64,000 nt of DNA. Origin: Oscillospiraceae bacterium. Its GTDB lineage: Bacteria; Bacillota; Clostridia; Oscillospirales; Ruminococcaceae. Positions 24,980 to 34,693 of the stretch are shown piece by piece; position 1 is the first letter of the stretch; each line of letters starts with the position of its first letter. A program made the position numbers and the translations under genes. Location of the stretch: contig JAFLUG010000001.1 in assembly GCA_022508885.1 (NCBI GenBank), forward strand, positions 1-64,000, written 5' to 3'. The notes under the pieces are model-generated. The model saw only the letters and a list, made by a program, of their open reading frames with translations, made no database searches and was not told the DNA's origin.

Positions 24980-25003
24980 TATATTGAAAGGATTTTAGCA
25001 GCT

Positions 25004-25834
25004 ATGAGGAAATTCTGTCTTATCGGACACCCGCTGGGTCATTCGCTTTCTCCGCAGATACACAGAAGGCTGTTTGAGCTTTCGGGCGTTGAGGCTGAGT
25101 ATACGCTCAACGACATCGCTCCCGAGGAGCTTTCGCAAAAGTACGGCTTTCTTGACGAGTTTGAGGGATTTAACGTAACTATCCCGCATAAGATAGCGGT
25201 TATCGACTACTGTAAGGAGCTTTCCGAGGGAGCGGCGCGCTATCACTCGGTAAACTGCATAAGAGGCAAAGACAAAACGGGCTTTAATACCGACGCTGTC
25301 GGCTTTACAAAGTCTATCGAAACGCTCGGCGCAAGTTTAAACTCGCGAGTTACGGTAATAGGCTGCGGCGGAGTTGGGAGAATGATATGCATAGAGGCTG
25401 CGTGTCAGGGCGCGGAGCTTACTGTCGCCGCGCTTGAAAGCGATATTCCTCTCGCGGAGAAGGTAGTTGAGGAAATAAAACAGATAAACAGCCCGGCAAA
25501 TGTAAAAATCGAGGTGATAAAAAACGGCGCTCTTGAAAATTCCGACGGAGGCGATCTGCTGATAAACGCAACGCCCGTGGGGATGTTCCCGAAGATCGAG
25601 GGTATGCCGTGCACGGAAGAGGTCGTGCAAGAGTTCGGCGCTGTTTTCGACGTTATCTACAACCCCAGGGAAACAAAGCTTTTAGCCGCCGCAAGAAAGC
25701 TCGGAAAGAAAGCTATGGGCGGAATGGCGATGCTTGTGCTTCAGGCGGTGGCGGCGCATGAGATATGGTATGGCGCGAAATTTGAAAAAAGCGACATCGA
25801 CAGGCTCATCTCGGACATGGAGAATGCGATATGA
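25004..25834 (+). CDS. aroE: Shikimate dehydrogenase
   Basis: The 276-residue protein has the shikimate-binding motif GHPLGHSLSPQIH, catalytic Lys in TIPHKIAVID, NTDAVGFTKS, the nucleotide loop GCGGVGRM and NATPVGMFP. It reduces 3-dehydroshikimate with NADPH. It starts 24 nt after fabD and ends overlapping aroK by 4 nt. Confidence 0.93.
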   Translation: MRKFCLIGHPLGHSLSPQIHRRLFELSGVEAEYTLNDIAPEELSQKYGFLDEFEGFNVTIPHKIAVIDYCKELSEGAARYHSVNCIRGKDKTGFNTDAVGFTKSIETLGASLNSRVTVIGCGGVGRMICIEAACQGAELTVAALESDIPLAEKVVEEIKQINSPANVKIEVIKNGALENSDGGDLLINATPVGMFPKIEGMPCTEEVVQEFGAVFDVIYNPRETKLLAAARKLGKKAMGGMAMLVLQAVAAHEIWYGAKFEKSDIDRLISDMENAI

Positions 25835-26337
25835 GCGTGTATCTGTGCGGATTTATGGGCTGCGGAAAAAGCCATATAGGGAGAATGCTCGCGCTGAAGC
25901 TTGGAATGAAGCTTGTCGATCTTGACAAGTATATTGTCGAAGCCGAGAAAATGACTATCCCCGAGATTTTCGAAAAGTTTGGAGAGCCGCATTTCCGGGC
26001 TCTTGAGGCGAAATACATCAGGGAGCTTTCGGATGGGTATGTAGTAGCGACGGGCGGCGGGGCGCTTTTAAACGATGAAACGGCGAAATTCGCGAGAGAA
26101 AGCGGGATATCGGTGTATATCAACACCTCGTTTGAGACTTGTTATCTTCGCATAAAGGGCGACAAAAACCGCCCGCTTGTGATGAAAAACACCCCCGAAC
26201 AGCTCGAGGAGCTGTACAACACGCGCGCTCCGATATACCGGAAAAACAGCACCTTTATGGTAAACGGAAACACGCGCGATTATATAATCGCCGAGGAAAT
26301 AGCAAAGCTCGCGCGGTTTTCGGGACAGGCTGAATGA
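25831..26337 (+). CDS. aroK: Shikimate kinase
   Basis: The 168-residue P-loop kinase has GFMGCGKSHIGRMLA (Walker A), DLDKYIVE, GGGALL and KNRPLV. It phosphorylates shikimate at O3. The ATG overlaps the aroE stop (ATGA), giving translational coupling. No other shikimate-pathway gene is in the window. Confidence 0.93.
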   Translation: MSVYLCGFMGCGKSHIGRMLALKLGMKLVDLDKYIVEAEKMTIPEIFEKFGEPHFRALEAKYIRELSDGYVVATGGGALLNDETAKFARESGISVYINTSFETCYLRIKGDKNRPLVMKNTPEQLEELYNTRAPIYRKNSTFMVNGNTRDYIIAEEIAKLARFSGQAE

Positions 26338-26353
26338 TTGACAAGGAATTAAA

Positions 26354-27547
26354 ATGGTAATTAAAAATGTGAGAATAATAACAATGACCGGAGAAAACAT
26401 CGAAAACGGCTTTGTGAGATTTAACGAGGTTTTCACCGAGATAGGCGCAATGAGCGGTTATGTAAAGACCGACGAAGAGGAGCTTGACGGGACGGGGAAA
26501 ACGCTGTATCCGGGTTTTATCGACGCGCACTGTCATCTCGGAATGTGGAACGACGCGCTGTGCTTTGAGGGCGACGACGGAAACGAGGACACCGACCCGG
26601 CTACACCACACCTTCGCGCTATAGACAGCGTAAACGCCATGGACAGGTGTTTTGAGGACGCGGCTTTAGCAGGAGTTACGACCGTTTGCACGGGCGCGGG
26701 AAGCGCAAATCCCATTGGCGGAAGCCTCGCGGTCATAAAGACCTTTGGCTCCAAACGCGTGGACAAGCTGATATTAAAAAGCCCCGCGGCGATAAAATTC
26801 GCGCTCGGCGAAAATCCCAAAAACACTTACAACGACCGCGACGAAGCTCCCGTAACCCGAATGGCTACCGCCGCTATCATACGCGAGCAGCTCTCAAAGG
26901 CGCTTAGGTATAAAGAGGATATGGACGAGCATCTGCGTACAAAGGGCGCTGACGATGAGGGCGACGAAGTCTCAAAGCCCGACTTTGACGCGAAATGCGA
27001 GGCGCTTATTCCGCTGTTTGACGCGAAAAAACCGCTTAAAGCCCACTTTCACTGTCACAGAGCGGACGATATTTTCACGGCTGTGCGGATAGCGAAGGAG
27101 TTTAAGCTCGACTACGCGCTTATCCACTGCACAGACGGCGGTATCATAGCCGACGAGCTTTCCGAGGACAAGCCAAAGGTCGTTTTGGGTCCGATCTTCG
27201 GCGACAGGGGAAAGCCCGAGCTGAAAAACCACAGCATAACTACCCCCGCTGAAATGCAAAAATACGGCATAGAATTTGCCATCTGCACCGACCATCCCGA
27301 AACGCCGATTCAATATCTTCCGCTTACGGCGGCGCTTGCCGTGCGGGGCGGACTTGACCGCGAAGAGGCGCTTAAAGCGATAACAGTAAACGCCGCGAGA
27401 ATTCTCGGCGTTGAAAACAGAGTCGGTAGCGTTGAAACGGGAAAGGACGCGGATCTTGTCCTGTTTTCGGGCGACCCGCTCGACATAATGCAAACACCCG
27501 AGCTGGTATGCGTAAACGGAAAAATCGTCATTAACAAGCTGAGTTAA
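26354..27547 (+). CDS. Amidohydrolase, imidazolonepropionase-like
   Basis: The 397-residue metal-dependent amidohydrolase has an N-terminal beta domain, then GFIDAHCHLG (metal HxH), KAHFHCHRADD, the downstream His of YALIHCTDGG, the metal Asp of CTDHPETP and the C-terminal GSVETGKDADLVLFSGDPL. The family includes imidazolonepropionase-like and isoaspartyl-dipeptidase-like hydrolases; the substrate here is not known. It follows aroK by 16 nt, probably in the same transcript. Confidence 0.8.
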   Translation: MVIKNVRIITMTGENIENGFVRFNEVFTEIGAMSGYVKTDEEELDGTGKTLYPGFIDAHCHLGMWNDALCFEGDDGNEDTDPATPHLRAIDSVNAMDRCFEDAALAGVTTVCTGAGSANPIGGSLAVIKTFGSKRVDKLILKSPAAIKFALGENPKNTYNDRDEAPVTRMATAAIIREQLSKALRYKEDMDEHLRTKGADDEGDEVSKPDFDAKCEALIPLFDAKKPLKAHFHCHRADDIFTAVRIAKEFKLDYALIHCTDGGIIADELSEDKPKVVLGPIFGDRGKPELKNHSITTPAEMQKYGIEFAICTDHPETPIQYLPLTAALAVRGGLDREEALKAITVNAARILGVENRVGSVETGKDADLVLFSGDPLDIMQTPELVCVNGKIVINKLS

Positions 27548-27558
27548 GGAGAATATTT

Positions 27559-28401
27559 ATGCGTGAAATTAACGCCGGATTGATTACTGAAGAAATAGCG
27601 AGGCTTTGCGTTGAGGCTAATTTACATCTGCCAAGCGGCATGAGAGAATGCATCGAAGCCGCGAAAGAGCGCGAGGAAAGCGAGCTTTGCAAGAGCGTTC
27701 TGGGGGATATCACGGACAATATCGACTGCGCGAAAGAGCTTTGTGTGCCTATCTGTCAGGACACGGGAATGGCGGTGGTCTTCGCCGAGATAGGTCAGGA
27801 CGTCCATATAACGGGCGGCGGCTTTGAAGAAGCAATCAATAAAGGGGTGGCAAGGGGCTATGTTGACGGTAAGCTCAGGCTTTCTATCGTTAAAGACCCG
27901 CTTATGCGCGAAAACACCAACGACAACACCCCCGCGCTGATACATACCAGAATCGTAAGCGGCGACAAAATAAAACTGACTGTTGCTCCCAAGGGCTTCG
28001 GAAGCGAAAATATGAGCAGGCTGAAAATGTTTACTCCGTCGGCTTCAAAAGAGGATATAATAAACTTTGTGATCGAAACGGCGTCTGTCGCGGGAAGCAA
28101 CCCGTGTCCGCCAATCGTTGTGGGAGTGGGCATAGGAAGCGACTTTGAAGGAGTCGCGCTGCTTGCGAAAAAAGCGCTTTGCAGAGACCTTGCGCAAAGA
28201 CATCCCGAGGAGTTCTACGCGGATATGGAGCAAAAAATGCTCGACGGGATAAACCGCCTCGGGATAGGCGCTCAGGGCTTTGGCGGCCGCATGACCGCGC
28301 TTTATGTAAACATTGAAAAAGCGCCCACGCATATCGCGGGCCTGCCAGTGGCGGTAAATATCGGCTGTCATGTGACAAGACACGCAAAGACCGTAATTTG
28401 A
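27559..28401 (+). CDS. Class I fumarate hydratase alpha subunit (or tartrate dehydratase alpha)
   Basis: The 280-residue iron-sulfur hydro-lyase alpha subunit has the three cluster-type Cys motifs PICQDTGM (near residue 70), AGSNPCPP (near 185) and NIGCHVTRHAKT at the C terminus, plus VGVGIGSDFEG. Class I two-subunit enzymes also need a beta subunit, usually directly downstream; here an ECF sigma gene follows instead, so the partner is elsewhere or absent. TAAGGAG lies 8 nt before the ATG. Confidence 0.88.
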   Translation: MREINAGLITEEIARLCVEANLHLPSGMRECIEAAKEREESELCKSVLGDITDNIDCAKELCVPICQDTGMAVVFAEIGQDVHITGGGFEEAINKGVARGYVDGKLRLSIVKDPLMRENTNDNTPALIHTRIVSGDKIKLTVAPKGFGSENMSRLKMFTPSASKEDIINFVIETASVAGSNPCPPIVVGVGIGSDFEGVALLAKKALCRDLAQRHPEEFYADMEQKMLDGINRLGIGAQGFGGRMTALYVNIEKAPTHIAGLPVAVNIGCHVTRHAKTVI

Positions 28402-28487
28402 TCTTGCTAATTTTTTTAATAAAAAAATCTGCAACCTTTTACTCAATTCAACAGTATTATTTATGATAGTGAAAATCGGAGAACACC

Positions 28488-29015
28488 ATGGAAATTTCTC
28501 TAAAAACGTCCGAAAGCTTTGACGAGGTCATGCGGCTGTATGTTCCGACCGTATACAGGATAGCTTTCGAGCGTCTCGGAAACGCGGCTGACGCGGACGA
28601 TGTCACACAGGAGGTTTTCGTCCGCTATTTCAAAGCCGACAAGACTTTTGAAAGCGAAGAACACAGAAGGTTCTTTCTTATACGCGTAGCGGTAAACTGC
28701 GCGAATTCCTTTGCGAAAAGCTCGTGGTTCAAAAACAGGGCGCATACCGACGAGCTTGAAAATTTTCCCGAGCTTTCGGCGGGAGACACAACGGCGGATA
28801 ACGCAGAGAAAAACGAGCGCAGCAGAATGGTTCTGGAGGCAGTCTTAAAGCTGCCCGAAAAGTACCGGACGGCGGTCCATCTGTTTTATTTTGAGGATAT
28901 GTCTATAGCGCAGATAGCCGAGGTTACGGGACAAAAGGAAACGACGGTAAAATCCCGGCTTATGAGAGCGCGGGAAAAGCTGAAAAAGCTTTTGAACAGA
29001 GATGATTTTGAGTGA
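28488..29015 (+). CDS. ECF-type RNA polymerase sigma factor
   Basis: The 175-residue protein has sigma region 2 (VYRIAFERLGNAADADDVTQEVFVRYFK) and region 4 (LPEKYRTAVHLFYFEDMSIAQIAEVTG, then KSRLMRAREKL). It recruits RNA polymerase to a small regulon. GCAACCTTTT upstream (about 28430) resembles an ECF -35 region and hints at self-activation, although no CGTC-type -10 is seen. It overlaps or abuts the next gene, its likely regulator. Confidence 0.9.
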   Translation: MEISLKTSESFDEVMRLYVPTVYRIAFERLGNAADADDVTQEVFVRYFKADKTFESEEHRRFFLIRVAVNCANSFAKSSWFKNRAHTDELENFPELSAGDTTADNAEKNERSRMVLEAVLKLPEKYRTAVHLFYFEDMSIAQIAEVTGQKETTVKSRLMRAREKLKKLLNRDDFE

Positions 29016-29026
29016 GGAGGGAGACT

Positions 29027-30421
29027 ATGAGTTTCAAAGACGATTATAAATCCGCGTTAGGCTCGGTGTCTCCCGATACCGATAAGATCATCGCGGAGGT
29101 CCACAATAAGCTGAACGAAAACGCGCCGGTAATGATAAGGGCGGAGCGGAAGAAAAAGCCCGTATGGGCAATAATAGGCTCTGCGGCCGGAGCGGCGGCT
29201 TGCGTTGCGATCGCGGTGTTTGTCGCGGTGAGGATAGCGCCGAGCTTTTTGCGGGATAACTTATCTGCTAACGGCGTCTCGCCCGAGAATTACAGTATCA
29301 ATGCTGAGGCAGAAGCCGATGGTACAGCAGGCGTTGCGGGATACGGCAGCGCCGATATAAGCAACGATAAAGACGAAAACGCAAATAAGAGCGGGATTTC
29401 GGAAAGCAGCGCAGTGCTTGAAGATTCCGGCAATTCTTCGCCCGGCTCTGAGTCCAAGAACATTGATTTAGGAAACGGACTGACGCTTGTTTCCGGAACA
29501 TTGCGTGATAGATCCGAGCTCGAGGAGTTTTCTATAGAGCCTTATATCCATTATTATTTTACAGACGGATTAGCGGATGAAGATGAAGAATTTCTTGACA
29601 GCCTCGGAAATCCCGATATTAAAGTTCTGTATCAAAAGGGTGAAGCTTTGTTTACACTTTTGACTTCAACGGGGGACGTCATTGCTCCCGGATTTATCTC
29701 GAAAGAAAAAGAAGATGACCGACCGCCGGCACGCATAACAATAAGTGACGGCGAAGAGTATGCGGGAAGTTACTATGAAACGAGATACACATACGATAGC
29801 TTTTGTAATGCATATCTGAGCACGTTTACAGAAGAAGCGGCCAAGGAGCTTTTCAGAGAATACGATTTCTTTCTGGATTATAACGACGCATTGCTTTGCA
29901 GTGCTGTTGCAGGCGGCGGCAATATATGGACGGGCACCATAGTTGAGGTTCGCCGCGAGTATGAGCTTATCTCGGAAAGCGATACCGAAGTTGTGTTCAG
30001 AAGAACAGTGTTAAGCCGCGACATGGATTTCAGACCCGCTGCGGAATATATCCCCGAGCTGCGCGACAAATACGAGATCACATATATTGACTTTAAGTTC
30101 GTTTTGACCGAGGACGGCTGGCGTGTCGCGGACATCCCGGCGGAATATGAGGCAGCCGCCGATAGCATCTCCTCGGGCAGCCGCACATTACTCGAGGTCG
30201 GTGCCTCGGATATTTCATCCGCCCGGGAGATACATATAAACGAGTTGAGATATTTAAGCTCGGGAGAAACGGTGTCGTTTGACGATATCAGCGGAGATAT
30301 CATGAGAATGTCGGATATTGACGGAAGATGGTTTAATATTGTTTTTGATGATAACAGGGCGTATGTTTCGGATGAGGAATGGTGGAAAAAAGGGCAGATG
30401 ATATGCTTTTACCGTGAGTAA
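29027..30421 (+). CDS. Single-pass membrane protein, putative anti-sigma factor
   Basis: The 464-residue protein has about 45 cytoplasmic residues, one membrane segment (VWAIIGSAAGAAACVAIAVF) and a large outer part beginning with a low-complexity Ser/Asp/Asn-rich linker. The outer domain (from about residue 150) is unfamiliar to me. There is no zinc-binding HxxxCxxC motif in the cytoplasmic part. Its place directly after the ECF gene and its topology make an RsgI-like sensor/anti-sigma role likely by inference. The start at 29027 follows GAGGAGGGAG. Confidence 0.65.
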   Translation: MSFKDDYKSALGSVSPDTDKIIAEVHNKLNENAPVMIRAERKKKPVWAIIGSAAGAAACVAIAVFVAVRIAPSFLRDNLSANGVSPENYSINAEAEADGTAGVAGYGSADISNDKDENANKSGISESSAVLEDSGNSSPGSESKNIDLGNGLTLVSGTLRDRSELEEFSIEPYIHYYFTDGLADEDEEFLDSLGNPDIKVLYQKGEALFTLLTSTGDVIAPGFISKEKEDDRPPARITISDGEEYAGSYYETRYTYDSFCNAYLSTFTEEAAKELFREYDFFLDYNDALLCSAVAGGGNIWTGTIVEVRREYELISESDTEVVFRRTVLSRDMDFRPAAEYIPELRDKYEITYIDFKFVLTEDGWRVADIPAEYEAAADSISSGSRTLLEVGASDISSAREIHINELRYLSSGETVSFDDISGDIMRMSDIDGRWFNIVFDDNRAYVSDEEWWKKGQMICFYRE

Positions 30422-30464
30422 GCTATCAAAGAATAACGAACAGCCGTCCTGTTTGATATAAACG

Positions 30465-30493
30465 AAAAATGCGGGGAGTTCCCCGCATTTTTT
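30465..30493 (+). terminator. Intrinsic terminator of the sigma/anti-sigma operon
   Basis: AAAAATGCGGGG / CCCCGCATTTTT with loop AGTT, ending in a T-run; fully symmetric. Confidence 0.9.
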
Positions 30494-30560
30494 GTTTCGT
30501 CACAGAATTTTCTCAAATGCAAATAATTTTGAAAAAATTGTGAAATCGACAAAAAAGCAC

Positions 30561-30589
30561 TTGAAATGTTGAATTTTTTGTGGTATAAT
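30561..30589 (+). promoter_or_regulatory. Sigma-A promoter of the GGDEF-EAL gene
   Basis: TTGAAA, 17 nt, TATAAT with an extended TGG. The leader is about 100 nt and A/T-rich. Confidence 0.8.
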
Positions 30590-30695
30590 AACCATGGCGG
30601 ATAAAATTTTACATAAAAATTTTTTATATTTTTGAAAACTTTTATACATATTGCACATTTTTACATCAAAATGAGCATTTCAGAGGTGATACTTA

Positions 30696-33221
30696 ATGTC
30701 GAAACTTGAGCGTGCTTTGAAATACGGACGCAATTACGCTTTTTCAATGAAATACAAGGCGGGCTTTCCCGTTGAATTCCTCGGGGGAAAGGACTGCGAC
30801 CAATCCATGATGAGCAGTATTATACATCCCGACGACTATATGCCCTTCTGTGAGGAAGTAAACGCTGTTATTGACGGAAGAAGCGACCGCATAAATACCC
30901 ATTCGCGTCTTGACCTTACCGGCGTATACAGATGGTATTATATATCCGCCGTTCCCGAGCGTTCAAGTGAAAACTCGACGGAGTTTCTCGGAACGATAAA
31001 CGATGTGTCGGATTATCTCGAATGCGGCGCGGAGGACGCTGTTCTCGAATGCTTCAAGGTAAAGCTCAACAAGTCGTTTGAAATGGAAAAAGAGCCGCCG
31101 CCTCTGCGTGAGATACTCGGTGAGCAATATCTCGAGCTTATCCAGGAGCCGTTTGCGAGAGTAAAGGGGCTGTATTCCGCCATTGTTTCGCCGAGCGGAA
31201 GCGTTATCGCCTGCGCGGGCGGTCAGTCCAAGAGCCATAATATCAACAAAATGAGCTATCAGCGCAAAAAGAGCATACGCATAAAGCACAAGACCGCGGC
31301 GGAGTGGATAATTGCCGGAGAGAGCCTCGAGGACATTAACGACAACTCTTCGCTTCTGGATATTATGGTCCAGACCGTAAGCAGCATCGCAAACTCGTAT
31401 GTCGTTATCGGCGAGGAGGTTGAAAACCGCCAGAACGCAAATAAGCTGCTCGGAGAAAATTTCGAGGATCAGATGCTGATAAACAGCATTTACACAAGCG
31501 TACTTAAGTGTAAAACGAGCTCGGAGGCGTTCGGCAGGATAATCCCGCTGGTAAAGGACTATTTCGCGCTTGAGCGCATAATCTTCTGTATTGATATAGA
31601 AAATCCTCCGAAAATCTACCACTGGGACGAAAAGGGCTCTATAATCCCCGCTGTCGGTGATTTTATCACCAACGAGAAGATAAACGAAGAGCTTGACATA
31701 AACCCCGTCGTGTGCGTTGATGAAGACGAGGTGCGCGGAACGAAGAGCGAGCGCAACAGAAGCTGTGCGCTGTCGAGGATATACGACAACGGTGAAGCGC
31801 GCGGCGTGTTTATGTTTATCTCGAAAAAATCGGGAAGAACGTGGACTAACCGTGAGAGAAAGGTCTTAAGAAGCGTCACGCAGATTCTGACGACGCTTAT
31901 CTACCGTTCTTTTGCCGAAAACAAGCTCGCGTTGTCGCAGGAGCATATGCAAAGGCTCGCCTTTCGCGACGCCGCGACGGGAATACCTAACAGGACCGCG
32001 TTTGAAAACGACTTTGAAAAGCTTGTACAGGAAGAGAAAAGCGGTGCTGTGATAACGTTTGAAATAGCAAACTACAAGGATATGACAACCTCATACGGTT
32101 GTCAGTACACTGACAATATAGTCGGAAGTATTGCTGAGTATCTCGCGGCTATTCCTTCGGATAACCCGACAAATGTTTATCTCTTCAAAAGCTACATTAT
32201 GTTTGCCGTTATCGAAAACGCGGATAAAGACGCGGCTCTTGCCTTTGCGAAAAGAGTTCTTGAAAAGTTTTCGAAGAAGTGGTATTATGACGATACGGAC
32301 CATGAGATCGATATGTACGCGAGGGTGAATTTCTTCCCCGATGAGGTGTACACGGCGGAGGAGTGTGAAAACGTGGTCTCGGAAGCTCTTAGGCTTGAGA
32401 AAAACGAAACGGGTCTTGAGTATGTAAGCGTAATTCCGGACATAGAAAACAGGGTCGACGAGAATATCCGTATAAGGAAGATGCTGAGCGAGGACGCGAA
32501 AAACGGCTTTGAAGGGTTTTATTATCTGTATTCGCCCGTTACAGATGCTAAAACAGGGGAACCGAAAAGCTGCGAATGCAGACTGTTCTGGAAAAGGGAC
32601 GGCTTTATCGCGCCCCGTGACAAAATTCTTCCGATAGTCGAGCGTCTCGGACTATTGAGCGAGCTGTACGAGTTTGAGATAAACAAGATATGCGCGTTTT
32701 GCGACAGCATAAGAAAAATGGGGTATCCCGAATTTCGGGTTGGGGTCGAGTATCCGCGTTTCGCGCTGGATTCGGACGATTTTGTTGTGGCGACAAAAAA
32801 GCTTCTCGAAAAATATTCGCTTCCGCCGCGCGCGATAGGCGTTGCAGTTTCCGAAAGCTCCGGAACGCTCACAAAAAGCAGCGTAAGCCTTAAGCGGCTT
32901 TCACAGCTCGGAATAAACATAATCAGCGAGGACAAGGGCAGAAGCATGCTTCCGGAAACGCTGTTTAAAACGACGTATGTAAACATAGCGAAAATAAGCT
33001 CGAAGCGGCTTTTCGGCGACGAGATCTCGTCGGACTATTTAAAGACGATGATCGAAAAGGCACACCAGAACGGGATGCTGGTATGCGTAAGCGGCGTTGA
33101 CAGTGACAAGATACGAAAACTCGCGCTGAAGTTCAATGTAGACCTGATTCAAGGAGCCGTAAACGGTCAGCCTCTTCATTCGGCGGACTTTACCGAAAAG
33201 CTGAAGGAGAAAACGGGCTGA
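30696..33221 (+). CDS. Degenerate GGDEF-EAL protein with PAS- and GAF-like domains
   Basis: The 841-residue soluble protein has a PAS-like start (about residues 1-120; HPDDYMPF, RLDLTGVYRWYYISAV), a GAF-like region (about 270-410), a GGDEF-fold domain (from residue 425, DAATGIPNRTAFENDF) and an EAL-fold domain (about 605-835). The GGDEF active loop is gone (LFKSYIMFAVIEN in its place). The EAL motif reads ECR, and the metal-binding DDFG reads EDKG. Neither c-di-GMP synthesis nor hydrolysis is expected. It may act as a c-di-GMP or protein-binding receptor. AGAGGTG precedes the ATG. Monocistronic. Confidence 0.8.
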   Translation: MSKLERALKYGRNYAFSMKYKAGFPVEFLGGKDCDQSMMSSIIHPDDYMPFCEEVNAVIDGRSDRINTHSRLDLTGVYRWYYISAVPERSSENSTEFLGTINDVSDYLECGAEDAVLECFKVKLNKSFEMEKEPPPLREILGEQYLELIQEPFARVKGLYSAIVSPSGSVIACAGGQSKSHNINKMSYQRKKSIRIKHKTAAEWIIAGESLEDINDNSSLLDIMVQTVSSIANSYVVIGEEVENRQNANKLLGENFEDQMLINSIYTSVLKCKTSSEAFGRIIPLVKDYFALERIIFCIDIENPPKIYHWDEKGSIIPAVGDFITNEKINEELDINPVVCVDEDEVRGTKSERNRSCALSRIYDNGEARGVFMFISKKSGRTWTNRERKVLRSVTQILTTLIYRSFAENKLALSQEHMQRLAFRDAATGIPNRTAFENDFEKLVQEEKSGAVITFEIANYKDMTTSYGCQYTDNIVGSIAEYLAAIPSDNPTNVYLFKSYIMFAVIENADKDAALAFAKRVLEKFSKKWYYDDTDHEIDMYARVNFFPDEVYTAEECENVVSEALRLEKNETGLEYVSVIPDIENRVDENIRIRKMLSEDAKNGFEGFYYLYSPVTDAKTGEPKSCECRLFWKRDGFIAPRDKILPIVERLGLLSELYEFEINKICAFCDSIRKMGYPEFRVGVEYPRFALDSDDFVVATKKLLEKYSLPPRAIGVAVSESSGTLTKSSVSLKRLSQLGINIISEDKGRSMLPETLFKTTYVNIAKISSKRLFGDEISSDYLKTMIEKAHQNGMLVCVSGVDSDKIRKLALKFNVDLIQGAVNGQPLHSADFTEKLKEKTG

Positions 33222-33250
33222 TATTTGACAGTACACGGATTTTTTAACTT

Positions 33251-33287
33251 AAACGCGCTTTGAGTAATATCGGAGCGCGTTTGATTT
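33251..33287 (+). terminator. Terminator after the GGDEF-EAL gene
   Basis: AAACGCGCT / AGCGCGTTT with a 14-nt loop, then GATTTT. A member of the recurrent ACGCGCTCGG-type stem family. Confidence 0.75.
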
Positions 33288-33324
33288 TACGGAAAAATTT
33301 TCCGCTGTTTTGTCCAAAAAATAC

Positions 33325-33353
33325 TTGAAAAAATTTTAAAAATGATGTACAAT
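33325..33353 (+). promoter_or_regulatory. Sigma-A promoter of the pgk operon
   Basis: TTGAAA, 17 nt, TACAAT; about 50 nt ahead of the pgk start. Confidence 0.8.
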
Positions 33354-33408
33354 ATATGGTGTAGTGACAGCAAGCTGTCAAATTCAAAGAACGAAAGGAT
33401 TTTTCACT

Positions 33409-34629
33409 ATGAGCAAACTTAACAAAAAGAATGTAGAGGATCTTAACGTAAAAGGAAAAAAGGTGCTGGTGCGCGTTGATTTCAACGTTCCGCTCAAAGA
33501 GGGCGTTATTACAAACGACAACCGTATAACCGCGGCTCTTCCCACTATCAATAAGCTTGTTGAAAACGGCGCGAAGGTCGTTTTGTGTTCTCATCTCGGA
33601 AAGCCGAAGAACGGCCCCGAGGCTAAATTCAGCTTAAAGCCCGCGGCTGACAGACTCGCAGAGCTTGTTAAATGCAAGGTTACGTTCGCTCCCGACGATA
33701 CTGTTGTGGGAGAAAACGCGAAAAAGGCTGTTGCGGAGATGAACGACGGCGAGATAGTTGTTCTCGAAAACACACGCTTCCGCGGCGCAGACGAGACAAA
33801 GAACGGCGAGAATCTCTCCAAGGAGCTTGCCGATCTCGTAGACGGCGAGATATTTGTTATGGACGCGTTTGGTTCTTCTCACAGAGCGCACGCTTCTACC
33901 GTGGGCGTTACAAAGTTTGTTAAGGAAACCGCGGTCGGCTATCTTATGAATAAGGAGATAGAGTTCCTCGGAAACGCCGTAGAAAGTCCTGTTCGTCCTT
34001 TCGTTGCTATTCTCGGAGGCGCTAAGGTCTCGGATAAGCTCAATGTTATCTCCAACCTGCTTGAAAAGTGCGATACTCTTATAATCGGCGGCGGTATGGC
34101 TTATACCTTCCTCAAGGCGAAGGGCTTTGAGGTAGGAACCTCGCTCGTTGACGAGGAAAAGATAGACTACTGCAAGGATATGATCGAAAAGGCGCAGAAA
34201 AACGGCAAAAAGCTCCTTCTGCCCGTTGATACTACAATAGCAAAGGCATTCCCCGACCCGATCGACGGCGATATCGATGTTCAGGTAGTAGACGCTGACA
34301 AGATACCCGCGGATATGATGGGTCTTGATATAGGTCCGAAGACGATGGAGCTTTTCGCGGCTGAGGCTAAGAACGCAAAGACCGTTGTATGGAACGGACC
34401 GATGGGCGTATTTGAAAACCCGACTCTCAAGAAGGGAACCGTCGCTGTATGCGAGGCGCTCGCTCAGGCTGACGCTACTACTATCATCGGCGGCGGCGAC
34501 TCCGCTACGGCGGCTATAAACCTTGGCTATGCCGATAAGATGAGCCACATCTCCACCGGCGGCGGCGCGAGCCTTGAGTATCTCGAAGGCAAGGGCCTGC
34601 CCGGAATCGACGCTATTCAGGATAAGTAA
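33409..34629 (+). CDS. pgk: Phosphoglycerate kinase
   Basis: The 406-residue glycolytic enzyme has [11 protein letters not shown], the Arg-rich substrate site ([11 protein letters not shown]), [18 protein letters not shown] and the nucleotide motif GGGDSATA. It makes ATP from 1,3-bisphosphoglycerate. The start at 33409 follows GAAAGGA; upstream in-frame codons have no ribosome site. First gene of a glycolytic transcript; gapA is not in the window. Confidence 0.97.
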   Translation: MSKLNKKNVEDLNVKGKKVLVRVDFNVPLKEGVITNDNRITAALPTINKLVENGAKVVLCSHLGKPKNGPEAKFSLKPAADRLAELVKCKVTFAPDDTVVGENAKKAVAEMNDGEIVVLENTRFRGADETKNGENLSKELADLVDGEIFVMDAFGSSHRAHASTVGVTKFVKETAVGYLMNKEIEFLGNAVESPVRPFVAILGGAKVSDKLNVISNLLEKCDTLIIGGGMAYTFLKAKGFEVGTSLVDEEKIDYCKDMIEKAQKNGKKLLLPVDTTIAKAFPDPIDGDIDVQVVDADKIPADMMGLDIGPKTMELFAAEAKNAKTVVWNGPMGVFENPTLKKGTVAVCEALAQADATTIIGGGDSATAAINLGYADKMSHISTGGGASLEYLEGKGLPGIDAIQDK

Positions 34630-34641
34630 TTTGATCTGATT

Positions 34642-34668
34642 GTTTTCCCCTGCTGAGCGGGGGAAAAC
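34642..34668 (+). other. Intercistronic hairpin between pgk and tpiA
   Basis: GTTTTCCCC / GGGGAAAAC around TGCTGAGCG, not followed by a T-run. It probably stabilises or processes the mRNA. Confidence 0.6.
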
Positions 34669-34693
34669 ATACTATTATGAGGAGATATTTAAT

